NCBI RefSeq assembly: GCF_003332825.1
Contig: NZ_QIRF01000014.1
Coordinates: forward strand, 49,597-113,596
Length of the DNA: 64,000 nt
DNA from: Dyella sp. C9
GTDB lineage: Bacteria > Pseudomonadota > Gammaproteobacteria > Xanthomonadales > Rhodanobacteraceae
Reading direction: 5' to 3'
Part shown: positions 28,908 through 38,111 of the stretch, piece after piece
Numbering within the stretch: position 1 is the stretch's first letter
Layout of the letters: each line of letters begins with the position of its first letter
Program-made: the position numbers and the translations under genes
The notes under the pieces: generated by a model
Databases searched by the model: none
Told to the model about the DNA's origin: nothing
The model's input: the letters and a program-made list of their open reading frames with translations, nothing else

Positions 28908-29525
28908 ATGGCTGAGCTTTCACAAAAGCGCCCCGGCGGTCGCAGTGCACGGGTCAAGGACGCGGTGTTCGACGCGGTGGAGGCCTTGCTGGCCGAGCGG
29001 CAGGGCGAGATCCCGTCCATGCTCGAGGTGGCGGAGCGCGCGGCGGTCAACAAGACCAGCCTGTACCGGCGCTGGGGCGACATCCGAAGCCTGCTGGCCG
29101 ATGTCGCGGTGGAGCGGCTTGTCCGTGAGGAACCCATCCCGACCGGCGGATCGGTGCGGGACAATCTCATCACCTGGGCATCGTCGATCGCGCGCAGCGT
29201 CGGCGACCCGCACTCGCTGTCCCTGATGCGGGTGATGAGCATCACTCCGCAGGTCGCGGCGAAAGAGCAGGACATCATGCAGACGCCGGTGGGGCGGCGC
29301 CTGGCCGAGCTCAAGCACATGCTCGAGGCGGGGCGCAGCCGGGGCGAAGTGGTTCCCAGCGCTGCCCTGGTCATCGAGGTCGTGCTGGCGCCGCTTTACA
29401 TGCGCGCGCTGTTCGTCGGCTCGGTCCAGCATCCGGGTGATGCGGCCCGCCTGGTCGATCGCGCGTTCCTGCTGGCCGGCATGGAAGGCGCGCAGGAGCG
29501 CGCGCCCGGGGGCTCGACGGCCTGA
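28908..29525 (+). CDS. TetR/AcrR-family transcriptional regulator
   Basis: A 205-residue repressor. The DNA-binding domain at about 8-60 shows RVKDAVFDAVEALLAERQGE then SMLEVAERAAVNKTSLYRRW with the TSLYRRWG recognition-helix signature. The C-terminal half resembles TetR_C_11/33-type ligand domains. It is divergent from the alpha/beta hydrolase, so mutual control is likely. The ATG at 28901 is out of frame and meets a stop after four codons, so ATG 28908 is the start. Confidence 0.9.
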   Translation: MAELSQKRPGGRSARVKDAVFDAVEALLAERQGEIPSMLEVAERAAVNKTSLYRRWGDIRSLLADVAVERLVREEPIPTGGSVRDNLITWASSIARSVGDPHSLSLMRVMSITPQVAAKEQDIMQTPVGRRLAELKHMLEAGRSRGEVVPSAALVIEVVLAPLYMRALFVGSVQHPGDAARLVDRAFLLAGMEGAQERAPGGSTA

Positions 29526-29588
29526 TCGACCGAAGGCGGCAGACGGGCACGCTTAGCCTCACGCCATCCGCTTCCCGCCACAGCGGGG

Positions 29589-30290
29589 CTACCAGGGCAC
29601 GGTTTCGCCGACGTAGTTGAGGAACTGCAGGCCATGATGGCCGGCGTGGGCTGCAACGACGTCCACCACCCGCGGAATGCTCTCCTCGACGGTGAGGGTT
29701 GCTTCGGCTCCGCCCATGTCGGTGCGTACCCAGCCCGGCGCGATCAGCAGCAGCGAGCGCGGGTCGCCGGCGTGGCGCGCAGCGAAGCTGCGCATCAGCG
29801 TGTTGAGGGCTGCCTTGCTGGCCCGGGAGGCCTCCCAGCCGCCGTCGGTGTTGTTGCCCACGCTGCCGAGGTCCGAGGACATTGCCACGATGCTGCCGTC
29901 GACCGCGACCAGTGGCGACAACACCTCGATCACACGCATCGGGCTGAGTGCATTGGTCACCATGGTCTCGACGAAAGCGTCGGTGCTCACTTCGCCGATG
30001 GGTTTCTCAGCCTCGATCGCCACGCCGGCGTTGACGAACAGCAGGTCCAGGCTTCGGTCGACCAGCCGTTTTTTCAGCGACTGCAATTGAGCGGGCGAGT
30101 TGATGTCGAGTTGTTCGATCTCGAGCCGGCCGCCTGGGTCGGATGCCAGCTGCTGCAGCGGGCCGGGCTTGTTGCCGCGTACCGTGGCGATGACCTGCCA
30201 GCCGCGCTTGAGGTATTCGGCGGCCAGGGCCAGGCCCAGTCCGCGAGAGGCGCCGACGATCAGGGCGGTGGGTGCAGGTTTTGATGACAT
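29589..30290 (-). CDS. SDR-fold protein lacking the catalytic tyrosine
   Basis: A 233-residue short-chain dehydrogenase-like protein. Cofactor motif VGASRGLGLALA (about 12-23), NAG in VNAGVA and SxxxxS region IVAMSSDLGSV are present. At the YxxxK position the sequence reads S-R-A-S-K (WEASRASKAALN): the Lys is kept but the Tyr is Ser, and the codons in the DNA confirm this. The protein otherwise resembles CsgA-type SDRs, where this segment is YRxSKAALN. ATG 30290 has AGGA upstream. It is convergent with the TetR gene and divergent from tadA. Confidence 0.88.
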   Translation of the reverse strand: MSSKPAPTALIVGASRGLGLALAAEYLKRGWQVIATVRGNKPGPLQQLASDPGGRLEIEQLDINSPAQLQSLKKRLVDRSLDLLFVNAGVAIEAEKPIGEVSTDAFVETMVTNALSPMRVIEVLSPLVAVDGSIVAMSSDLGSVGNNTDGGWEASRASKAALNTLMRSFAARHAGDPRSLLLIAPGWVRTDMGGAEATLTVEESIPRVVDVVAAHAGHHGLQFLNYVGETVPW

Positions 30291-30399
30291 GGACTGGGGT
30301 TCCTCCGCGGGGTCTGGTGCTATGACCTGAGGGCGAAATGCCACGTGGCAAGGCTATCGGTGTCTGCCTTGCGCGGTTGAATGGTGGGATGGACGCTAG

Positions 30400-30918
<519 letters not shown>

Positions 30919-30923
30919 CGGCC

Positions 30924-31844
30924 TCAGTGGGCGTGCTTGCGCCAGTAAGGGCGTAACTCCTGCACCTTGGCCAGCGACTGCGTGGCCTTGTGCGTGGCGT
31001 CGTAGGCGGTTTGCTTGCTCCAGCGCCTGAAGGGCTTGAGTGCGCCCTTGGGTGAGTTGACGTCGACCATCCCGGTTATCAGCTTGCGCCCCATCATGCG
31101 GTCGTGGGCCAGCCCCAGGTCGGCCTGCAATTCGGCCAGCCGTTTCAGCCACGCGGACGGACCCTGCTTGGGAAATGCGTGCTGGTACAGCTCGATGGTG
31201 TAACGCAGGCGCTTGGTCGCGCTTCGCAACTTGTGCAGCCGCTTCTGGCTGCCATCCAGGCGAGAGGCGCGCTTCTTCAGCGCGGCAAAGCGCTGCTCGA
31301 TCGCCGCCGCGGCGACATGGTGGACCTTGGCGTCGCCCGGCGGCTCCAGCACCTGTGCCCAATGGCGCCAGGACTGCAGCGGGACGGCAAGGCTGTGCTT
31401 CTTCAGTGCTATGACAGCGAGGCGGTGGGCCTCCAGCTGCTGCGCGGCCACCGCCTCGGCCAGCGGTGCCGCTTTGCCGGCGCGCTCGCCTTCGAGAAAG
31501 GCCGGCAGGGTTTCCTGGGCCAGAATGTCCAGGTCGCGGCAGGAGCCGGTGGCCTCGCGACAGACGCGCAGATAACGCTGCACGTCATCGAGGTCGTCAT
31601 CGGATAGCGCGGCGACGTCCTTCAGTGTCGCGGTGACGCGTCGCAGGCCAACGCGCCATGCGTGCAGCAGCTTCGGGTCGTAGGGATGTTCCAGCAGGTG
31701 CTTGCGTGCATCCGCAGCCTTGGCCAGGTAGTTGTCCAGCGCCAGTCGAACATGGTCGAACTGGCTGGGCGACTCCTTGCGGATCTTGGAGCGAGCCGGG
31801 GAAACCCGCGATGGGGTGACGCGATGCTGCAGCCTGGCATTCAT
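30924..31844 (-). CDS. CHAD-domain protein (polyphosphate-binding type)
   Basis: A 306-residue, very basic helical protein. CHAD domains are helical bundles with conserved His and Lys/Arg residues that bind inorganic polyphosphate. Seen: HAWRVGLRRVTATL with the conserved His-x3-R-x2-RR helix, RDLDILAQETLP, and the second-half mirror HKLRSATKRLRYTIELY. It stands alone rather than fused to a CYTH triphosphatase. It is convergent with tadA, stops almost touching. Confidence 0.9.
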   Translation of the reverse strand: MNARLQHRVTPSRVSPARSKIRKESPSQFDHVRLALDNYLAKAADARKHLLEHPYDPKLLHAWRVGLRRVTATLKDVAALSDDDLDDVQRYLRVCREATGSCRDLDILAQETLPAFLEGERAGKAAPLAEAVAAQQLEAHRLAVIALKKHSLAVPLQSWRHWAQVLEPPGDAKVHHVAAAAIEQRFAALKKRASRLDGSQKRLHKLRSATKRLRYTIELYQHAFPKQGPSAWLKRLAELQADLGLAHDRMMGRKLITGMVDVNSPKGALKPFRRWSKQTAYDATHKATQSLAKVQELRPYWRKHAH

Positions 31845-31922
31845 GTAGTGATTCCAGACGACCGGGCTGTCTACTTTGCATCAAATTGTCATATTGCGCG
31901 AGCGGCGTACTGGCGCAGTGCT

Positions 31923-32753
31923 TCAGATGACGAAGGATAGGGCCTGGGCGCAGGATTGTTCGATCTTGAGGGCAAGCAGTGGGTCGGCCCGGGTGCGGCC
32001 CATGTTCACCGCGGCAATCGGCTTGCCGTCGCGCGCGGCTGCGGCCGCAAAGCGGTAGCCGGAGAACACCATCAGCGAGGAACCGACCACCAGCATGGCG
32101 TCCGCGGCGTTCAGCGATGTGATGGCGGCGTCAACGCGCGAGCGCGGTACGTTTTCGCCGAAGAACACCACGTCGGGTTTGAGGATGCCGCCGCAAGCGG
32201 GGCAGGCAGGAACGTCGAAGCTGGAGAAATCGCGCCCTTCGAGATCGGCATCGCCATCGGGTGCGTCGCCTGCATCCAGTTCGGCCCAGGCGGGATTGCC
32301 GGTCACCAGGGCATGCTGGAACGCATCGCGAGGCAGCCGTTGCTCGCAGGACATGCAACGTACTTCGTCGAGGCGGCCGTGGAGATCGATCACCCGTTGC
32401 TGGCCGGCAGCCTGGTGCAGGCCATCCACGTTCTGCGTGAGCAAGGTGGTGACGCGGCCCTGCTGCTCCAGTCGTGCCAGCGCGTGATGCGTGGCGTTGG
32501 GTCGCGCACGGCCGAAGCGTCGCCAGCCGACCAGGCTGCGTGCCCAGTAACGTTGCCGGGTGGCTGTCTCGCCCATGAAGGCCTGGTAGGTCACCGGCTG
32601 CGGCCGTTTCCAGTCGCCACGGGTGTCGCGGTAATCGGGGATGCCCGAGTCGGTGCTGCAACCGGCGCCGGTCAGCACGAACAGGCGCGGATGCGCCTCG
32701 ATGAATTCGCGCAGGCGTGCGCGGTCATGCTCCAGCGTGGCCGGCGGCTGCAT
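31923..32753 (-). CDS. cobB: NAD-dependent protein deacylase, sirtuin (Sir2/CobB) family
   Basis: Removes acyl groups from lysines while consuming NAD. The 276-residue protein has the Rossmann motif GAGCSTDSGIPDYR, the TQNVDGLH motif, catalytic His in DLHGRLDEV, and four zinc cysteines as CMSC and CPAC. It has the class of family members with a 35-residue acidic insertion before the second zinc pair. I use ATG 32753; a GTG at 32783 would overlap the HAD gene by 14 bp and is possible. It follows the HAD gene on the same strand. Confidence 0.93.
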   Translation of the reverse strand: MQPPATLEHDRARLREFIEAHPRLFVLTGAGCSTDSGIPDYRDTRGDWKRPQPVTYQAFMGETATRQRYWARSLVGWRRFGRARPNATHHALARLEQQGRVTTLLTQNVDGLHQAAGQQRVIDLHGRLDEVRCMSCEQRLPRDAFQHALVTGNPAWAELDAGDAPDGDADLEGRDFSSFDVPACPACGGILKPDVVFFGENVPRSRVDAAITSLNAADAMLVVGSSLMVFSGYRFAAAAARDGKPIAAVNMGRTRADPLLALKIEQSCAQALSFVI

Positions 32754-32769
32754 GGGCGCAAGCGGGGCC

Positions 32770-33486
32770 TCAGCTTGCAGCACGGGCCTGCAACTCCGCG
32801 AGGGCGCCGGCGATGCCGCCGGGGCCGTCCACTTCGACCACGCGCGAGCTGTGGTCGACGAAGTCGGTGTCGGTTTCGTGCGCCCAGGTCACGTGATAGG
32901 GCATGTACACGCCCCAGCCACCCAGCTGCACCACCGGCGCGATGTCCGAGCGCAGCGAGTTGCCGACCATGGCGAAACGTTCCGGCGCCAGCGAGAACTC
33001 GTCCAGCACATTGCGATACGCGCGATCGTCTTTTTCCGAGACGATCTCGATGCGGTGGAACAGGTCGGTCAATCCGCTATTGGCGACCTTCTGCTCCTGG
33101 TGGAACAGGTCGCCCTTGGTGATCAGCACGACGCGATGATGGGCCGCCACCGCCTCGACCGCGGCGCGAATACCCGGGAGCAGCTCGACCGGGTGGGTCA
33201 GCACCTGCTTGCCGATCTCGATGATGCGATGCAGGTCGGCGGCACTGATGCGCGACTCGGTGATGTCGATCGCCGACTCCAGCATCGACAGCGTCATGCC
33301 CTTGGCGCCATAGCCGAACAGCTTGATGTTGCGCCGCTCGGTGGCCAGCAGGCGGTCATGGATGTGCACATTGGCCAGGTCGACGTACGCGCCAAGAATG
33401 CGCTCGAACTCGCCATGCGCCGACTGGTAATACCCCTCGCTGTGCCACAGCGTGTCATCGCCGTCGAAACCTACCAGCTCAATCAC
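32770..33486 (-). CDS. HAD-superfamily hydrolase (phosphatase)
   Basis: A 238-residue cytosolic phosphohydrolase. Motif I is FDGDDTLW with nucleophile Asp8 and acid Asp10, motif II is LITKGD, the motif III Lys is in IEIVSEKDDRAY, and motif IV is MVGNSLRSDI. The cap inserted after motif I is helical, as in YjjG/GPH-type subfamily I enzymes. The start codon is GTG at 33486. Its gene precedes and may be transcribed with the sirtuin gene. Substrate unknown. Confidence 0.9.
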   Translation of the reverse strand: MIELVGFDGDDTLWHSEGYYQSAHGEFERILGAYVDLANVHIHDRLLATERRNIKLFGYGAKGMTLSMLESAIDITESRISAADLHRIIEIGKQVLTHPVELLPGIRAAVEAVAAHHRVVLITKGDLFHQEQKVANSGLTDLFHRIEIVSEKDDRAYRNVLDEFSLAPERFAMVGNSLRSDIAPVVQLGGWGVYMPYHVTWAHETDTDFVDHSSRVVEVDGPGGIAGALAELQARAAS

Positions 33487-33588
33487 GGTTGCCTTTCCTG
33501 TTCCAGAAATCGGGCGCGCACCGGTGCGCGCCCGGGATTTTCCCAGAAATGGGGGCGGCCCGGACGATTGGAAAGGGGCGGTTGGTTC

Positions 33589-34041
33589 TCAGTCGATGCT
33601 GCGACCGGAGGTCGAGGTGAAGCGAAGCGCATCGGGCGTGTGCGCTTCGAGCGAGCCCAGGTGGAGGCCCAGGCTTAGCCCCTGCGCCACGCGTGCCGCA
33701 GCGCCAATGAAGACTTCTGCCACGGGCGGTTCGAAAACCTCGCGGGCCGTGTCGCGCCATAGCTCCAGCCAGCGATGGAACAGCGCCTTGGGGAACGGCG
33801 GCAGGGCGCGGTGCGTGCCCATCGGGTTGCCCTGGTAGCGGCCCGAGCGCAACACCATGGAAGACCAGAACTCGCACAGGGTGTGCTTGTGTTCCATCCA
33901 GTCACTGATGGCGCCGTTGAATACCGGACCGAGCTCCGCGTCGGCGCGCACCTTGTCGTAGAAGCGATCGACCAGGTTGGCGATGGCTTGTTCGCTGGCC
34001 TGCGGCGTGGGAATGGCGTGTGGGGAATCGTGGTCGTGCAT
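33589..34041 (-). CDS. group III truncated haemoglobin
   Basis: A 150-residue globin of the 2/2 fold. The N-terminal segment IANLVDRFYDKVRADAELGP and the proximal-histidine helix LFHRWLELWRD are the group III (CtrHb) pattern. The E-helix region EFWSSMVLRSGRYQGNP lacks the distal polar pattern of groups I and II. Proposed group III roles are O2/NO handling; none is proven here. ATG 34041. It is leftward, 102 bp upstream of the HAD gene. Confidence 0.88.
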   Translation of the reverse strand: MHDHDSPHAIPTPQASEQAIANLVDRFYDKVRADAELGPVFNGAISDWMEHKHTLCEFWSSMVLRSGRYQGNPMGTHRALPPFPKALFHRWLELWRDTAREVFEPPVAEVFIGAAARVAQGLSLGLHLGSLEAHTPDALRFTSTSGRSID

Positions 34042-34283
34042 GGGAGTGGCTACCGGGACGCGGCATTGTCGGGGCGTGGTTGCAGCGCTGCCAGCGGTCC
34101 GTTGTCACACCTGGCCGCGTGATGCGCGATGCGATGAACATGTGTGCGACGGAATCATCGTCGGGATGTCGCGGCATCGGAGGCGAATGCGGCTACGCGC
34201 GCATTGGCCAGGCCCCGCACCATTCGAAGCACCAGGCGAACCTGGATACGAGGCTGCAAGACCCCCTGGCTCCTTCGCCGGCG

Positions 34284-36050
34284 CTACGGGCGCCCGCCAA
34301 GCGCATGCGGGGATGTTGTTCGGGCATCTTCCGCATGCCGGGTGCGCGGCGCGCGCCATGTACGGCTGCCGTGATGCACCGGGCACCACTCCGGCATGGC
34401 GGGCGTGGCCGCCGGGGCGTAGGTGCGAAACGGCCCGTCGGCATGCACCACGTGGCCATCCACCACGGTCAGCTCCGCGACGATCTCGCGGATCGCCTCG
34501 TCGGCCACGCTGAAATAGTCGTCGGAGAGCAGCGCAAAATCCGCCAGCTGGCCGACGTCCAGCTGCCCCTTGGTGGCTTCCTCGGCGCTGAACCAGCAGT
34601 TGCCGCGCGTGTGCAGGGCGAGCGCGGTGGCGCGATCCACGCACTGCTCGGGTGGCCGTTGCGTGGTGCCTCCCACCGTTTTGCCGGTGGTCAGCCAGTA
34701 CAAGGTCGTCCATGGATCATGACTGCCAAGCCGACTGGCATCGCTGCCCACGCCCACGGGTACGCCTGCGTCGAGGATCTGGCGCAATGGCGGCGCCTGC
34801 GCGGCGGCCTGGGCGCCGTAGCGTTCGGCGAAGTATTCGCCCTGATAGGCGAGCCGGGATTGCAGGGCCAGGCCGCCGCCCAGGCGACCTATGCGCTCGA
34901 TGTTGCGCAAGGACACGGTCTCCGCGTGATCAAAGAACCAGCGCAATCCCTGCAACGGGAACTCGCGGTCGATACGTTCGAATACATCCAGCGCGCGGCC
35001 GATCGTTTCGTCATAGGTGGCGTGCATGCGCCAGGGCCAGCGTGCCTGTGCGAGCAGGCGGATGACCGGCTCCAGGTCGGCCTCCATCGCAGGCGGTGGC
35101 TCGGGGCGTGGCTGCCGAAAGTTGCTGAAGTCCACCGCCGAGTGCACCAGTAGTTCGCCGGCGCCGTTGAGCTGGTAGAACGCGTTGCCCTGGCGGGGTT
35201 GCAGGGTGGTGACCAACTGCGTGAAATCCTGCAGTTCGCCGTGCGGGGTGCTCGCACCCAGGTGGTAGGCCACGCGCACGGTGAGCTGGCGGTGCAGCTG
35301 CAGCTCTTCGATCACCCGGTGGTCCTCCGGATAATGCTGGTGCGCGGCACCGGCATCGATCACGCTGGTGATGCCCAGTCGATTGAGCTCGCGCATGAAC
35401 TGGCGCATGGCGTTGAGCTGGTACTCGTACGGTGGCGACGGCGCGTGGGCCAGCGCCCCATCCAGCAGCGCCAGGTGCGGCGAGGCGAGCAGCAGGCCGG
35501 TGGGTGCGCCCGAGTCGTCCCATTCGATGTGCGTGCCGGGCGGGTCCGGCGTGTCGCGGGTATAGCCGCAGGCACGCAGTGCGGCGCCGTTGAGCAAGGC
35601 GCGATCGCCCAGGTGCAGGATCAGCACCGGCGTGGAGGGCGCCACCTGGTTGAGCTCCTCGAGCGTAGGAAGGCGGCGTTCGACGAACTGCAGCTCGCAG
35701 AATCCGCCGGTCACGCGCACCCATTGCGAATCGGGCGTGCGCGCCACCTGGTCCGCCAGCATCCGCATGGCCTGGGCCAGGCTTGGCACGCCATCCCAGC
35801 GCAGGTCGAGGTTATAGCCCGGGCCGTAGCGGACCAGGTGCATGTGCGAGTCGATCAGGCCCGGTATGACCCGTCGCCTGCCGGCATCGACAAGCTGCGT
35901 CGCAGGGCCTGCCAGTGAACGGATCTGGCCGTTGGTGCCCACCGCCGCTACGTGATCGCCCGCCACCGCCAAGGCCTGCACTTCCGGCCGTGCCGCCACC
36001 CCGGTGTAAATCTTTGCGTTGTGGATGATCAAGGTGGGATGCGTAGTCAT
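34284..36050 (-). CDS. YtcJ-type metal-dependent amidohydrolase (paralogue A)
   Basis: A 588-residue enzyme of the amidohydrolase superfamily, COG1574/YtcJ group, which hydrolyses C-N bonds in unknown substrates. Metal ligands: HxH as H69-x-H71 in LIDSHMHL, a later His in WFFDHAETV, and Asp in GVGSDASRL. A composite beta-sandwich precedes and follows the barrel. It closely resembles the 51,687 gene over most of its length and lacks that gene's Cys/His-rich tail. ATG 36050 was chosen because upstream codons fall in the palindrome-rich promoter region. Divergent from a porin, likely co-regulated; no signal peptide seen. Confidence 0.88.
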   Translation of the reverse strand: MTTHPTLIIHNAKIYTGVAARPEVQALAVAGDHVAAVGTNGQIRSLAGPATQLVDAGRRRVIPGLIDSHMHLVRYGPGYNLDLRWDGVPSLAQAMRMLADQVARTPDSQWVRVTGGFCELQFVERRLPTLEELNQVAPSTPVLILHLGDRALLNGAALRACGYTRDTPDPPGTHIEWDDSGAPTGLLLASPHLALLDGALAHAPSPPYEYQLNAMRQFMRELNRLGITSVIDAGAAHQHYPEDHRVIEELQLHRQLTVRVAYHLGASTPHGELQDFTQLVTTLQPRQGNAFYQLNGAGELLVHSAVDFSNFRQPRPEPPPAMEADLEPVIRLLAQARWPWRMHATYDETIGRALDVFERIDREFPLQGLRWFFDHAETVSLRNIERIGRLGGGLALQSRLAYQGEYFAERYGAQAAAQAPPLRQILDAGVPVGVGSDASRLGSHDPWTTLYWLTTGKTVGGTTQRPPEQCVDRATALALHTRGNCWFSAEEATKGQLDVGQLADFALLSDDYFSVADEAIREIVAELTVVDGHVVHADGPFRTYAPAATPAMPEWCPVHHGSRTWRAPRTRHAEDARTTSPHALGGRP

Positions 36051-36219
36051 GGTCGTCGCTTTGCCTTCCCGTGCGCAGCGAAGGCAGTGGCCTGGCGTGC
36101 AGGTGTAAAGGCTGGGCCGTGGAGCGGGCGTGACCATGGCGGCCTTCGCAGGTGTCGTGCCAGTCAAGCGGCGGACGCAAGTCATTCAGCTTGGCGGCCG
36201 CCTAGGATGCCGGTTCAAA

Positions 36220-36280
36220 CGTCCATATGGACGGCCAAACGCCCGTCGTCGGGGTCATGTGCATATGCACAATGATCATT
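36220..36280. promoter_or_regulatory. cluster of perfect palindromes in amidohydrolase/porin divergent promoter
   Basis: CGTCCATATGGACG (36220-36233) and TGTGCATATGCACA (36258-36271) are both perfect 14-bp palindromes sharing the CATATG core, with centres 38 bp apart. The second overlaps AATGATCATT (36271-36280), a perfect 10-bp palindrome. They lie between the divergent starts at 36050 and 36335. No regulator gene is adjacent. Confidence 0.7.
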
Positions 36281-36334
36281 TCTGCGCATGGCCGGGCTTG
36301 GACAGCATGTGACCACTCGTTGGGAGGCGAGACC

Positions 36335-37579
36335 ATGACCCCATTGCGTAGAGATTCCACCGCGACGGCGCCGCGGCGCCTGGCAGTCGCGCTTGGCCTT
36401 TGGCTGGGCCTCGGCGTTGCCGGCTGTTGTCATGCGGACGACTACGATTTCTACAGCAACTGGCCCACCCATGTGACGGCCTCCGACGGCACCGACTTTG
36501 GTCTCGCTGTGCTGTATCAGTACGACGTGAATCAGTTTTCCAATGACGACGGCAAGTTCGAGGACGCCAGCACCAACCGCCGTCGCTACCTGGGCCTTTA
36601 CCTGCGCAAACCCGGGGTCTACGACGCCATCGCCCAGTACGATTTCCAGGCCAAGCAGTGGGCGGATGCGTTCGTGCGATTCCGCAGCGGTGGCGTAATC
36701 GGCAAGGACATCGGCAATTTCCGCTTCGGCTATTCGAAGACGCCGGTGGGTTTCGAGGGCGTCACCAGTTCCTCGGCCACCACGTTCGTCGAGACCGCGC
36801 TGCCCACGCAGGCGGTCTGGGAAGGGCGTCGTGCGGGCGTGGACTGGGCGTGGATCCGCAGCCATTTCATCCTGAACATCGGCGACTACTTCTGGCGCAA
36901 GGATTTCGACGGCAACAACCCGGGGCGTACCTGGGCCGGCCGCGCCGCGTGGGTACCGTTGAACAAGCCCGGCGAAGTGCTCCACCTGGGTATTTCGGCG
37001 TCGCGCGAAAAGCTTGACTGGGCGGACGAAGGCACGGTGCCGCCGTCGGCACGCCTGCGTGCGCGCCCCGAGGATGGCTTGTCGCCGGTGCGGCTGGTGG
37101 ATTCGGGCACGCTTTCCTACAGCAAGGCGGTGGACCGCCAGGGCTTCGAGGCGTTGTGGATCGAAGGGCCATGGTCGCTGCAGGGCGAATACCTGCAAGC
37201 CCAGGTGGAGCGCTACAAGGGCAAGCCCGATTACGATACCCAGGGCTACTACGTGTTCGGCACCTGGACGCTCACCGGCGAGTCCCGCTTCTACAGCGAC
37301 GGCAACGTGGCCGACCGCCGCTACAACGGCCGCGACCTGCAGGCGATCCGTCCCACCCATGCATGGGGTGCGCTGGAAGTGGCCGTGCGCTACAGCGAGC
37401 TGGATCTCAACGACGGCGCCATCACCGGCGGCAAGGAGCACGATTGGACCGTCGGGCTGAACTGGTACCTGGGTGAGCACCTGAAGTTCCAGGCCAACTA
37501 CGTGTGGGCCTTCAGCGATCGCGGCAACCTGCAGGTGAACCCGCACATTTTCGAGATGCGGGCACAGGTCTACTTCTGA
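36335..37579 (+). CDS. outer-membrane porin, OprO/OprP-like
   Basis: A 414-residue beta-barrel protein. A signal peptide with hydrophobic core VALGLWLGLGVAG ends near CHA-DDYDF (about residue 31); a Cys lies in the region, but an alpha-helical lipoprotein is unlikely for this barrel. The mature part has the alternating pattern, and the DxFGLA and FEMRAQVYF C-terminal aromatic ending expected of a barrel. Resemblance is to the phosphate-selective Porin_O_P family, though phosphate specificity is not implied. RBS GGGAGG lies 8 nt before ATG 36335. Divergent from the amidohydrolase, suggesting substrate uptake for it. Confidence 0.85.
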   Translation: MTPLRRDSTATAPRRLAVALGLWLGLGVAGCCHADDYDFYSNWPTHVTASDGTDFGLAVLYQYDVNQFSNDDGKFEDASTNRRRYLGLYLRKPGVYDAIAQYDFQAKQWADAFVRFRSGGVIGKDIGNFRFGYSKTPVGFEGVTSSSATTFVETALPTQAVWEGRRAGVDWAWIRSHFILNIGDYFWRKDFDGNNPGRTWAGRAAWVPLNKPGEVLHLGISASREKLDWADEGTVPPSARLRARPEDGLSPVRLVDSGTLSYSKAVDRQGFEALWIEGPWSLQGEYLQAQVERYKGKPDYDTQGYYVFGTWTLTGESRFYSDGNVADRRYNGRDLQAIRPTHAWGALEVAVRYSELDLNDGAITGGKEHDWTVGLNWYLGEHLKFQANYVWAFSDRGNLQVNPHIFEMRAQVYF

Positions 37580-37589
37580 CGGGCGCCGC

Positions 37590-38105
37590 TCAGCGCGACT
37601 TGCGGCCGCCGCCCGGTGCAGCTGTCCCGGCGGATGGCCGCCGGTTGCGTGGAGCGGCCATCGCCAGCTTGATCATGGTGCTCAGCGGAGGTGCCGCCTG
37701 CAGCTCGGCGGCGCGCGTTTCGATGGCCTGCCGGAGCAGCTCGCGCACGTCGGGTGCATCGAGCTGCGCTGCGTCGGCCAGACGAATGCTGCGCACCTGC
37801 TTGCCACTGCCTTGCAGGAGTCCGGCAGGGTCGTGCAGGCGGGTGCCGTCGAGGAAGAACAGGGTCACCCAGCGCGGATAGCCCACCACGGAGACGAACG
37901 CATCCGTTCGCTTTTCCGTGGGGCTCATGCCGAACACCAGTGCGTTGTAGTTGTCGAACACCAGTTCGTAGCCCCGGGGAAACCAGGCACGCAGGCGCTC
38001 GCGGGCTGCGCGCAACTGCGCGGCAATGGCTGGATCGTAGCGGTCCAGGAACACCGCGATCCGTGCCTCGGCATTCCCGGCTGGCGCAGGGCGGGAGGTC
38101 GCCAT
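37590..38105 (-). CDS. DUF1801 family protein
   Basis: A 171-residue soluble protein. The core reads VFDNYNALVFGMSPTEKRTDAF and GYPRWVTLFFLDGTRLHDPA, recognisable DUF1801/YdhG-like sequence, followed by a basic C-terminus. Family function is unknown. It begins 6 bp after the thiolase stop codon, so it is the last gene of the msrB-thiolase unit. It is convergent with the porin gene. Confidence 0.85.
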   Translation of the reverse strand: MATSRPAPAGNAEARIAVFLDRYDPAIAAQLRAARERLRAWFPRGYELVFDNYNALVFGMSPTEKRTDAFVSVVGYPRWVTLFFLDGTRLHDPAGLLQGSGKQVRSIRLADAAQLDAPDVRELLRQAIETRAAELQAAPPLSTMIKLAMAAPRNRRPSAGTAAPGGGRKSR

Positions 38106-38111
38106 GGCCGC

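Noticed and set aside
34105..34713. Frame opposite and across the amidohydrolase C-terminus
   Set aside because: Very basic, low-complexity translation typical of antisense reading in GC-rich genes.
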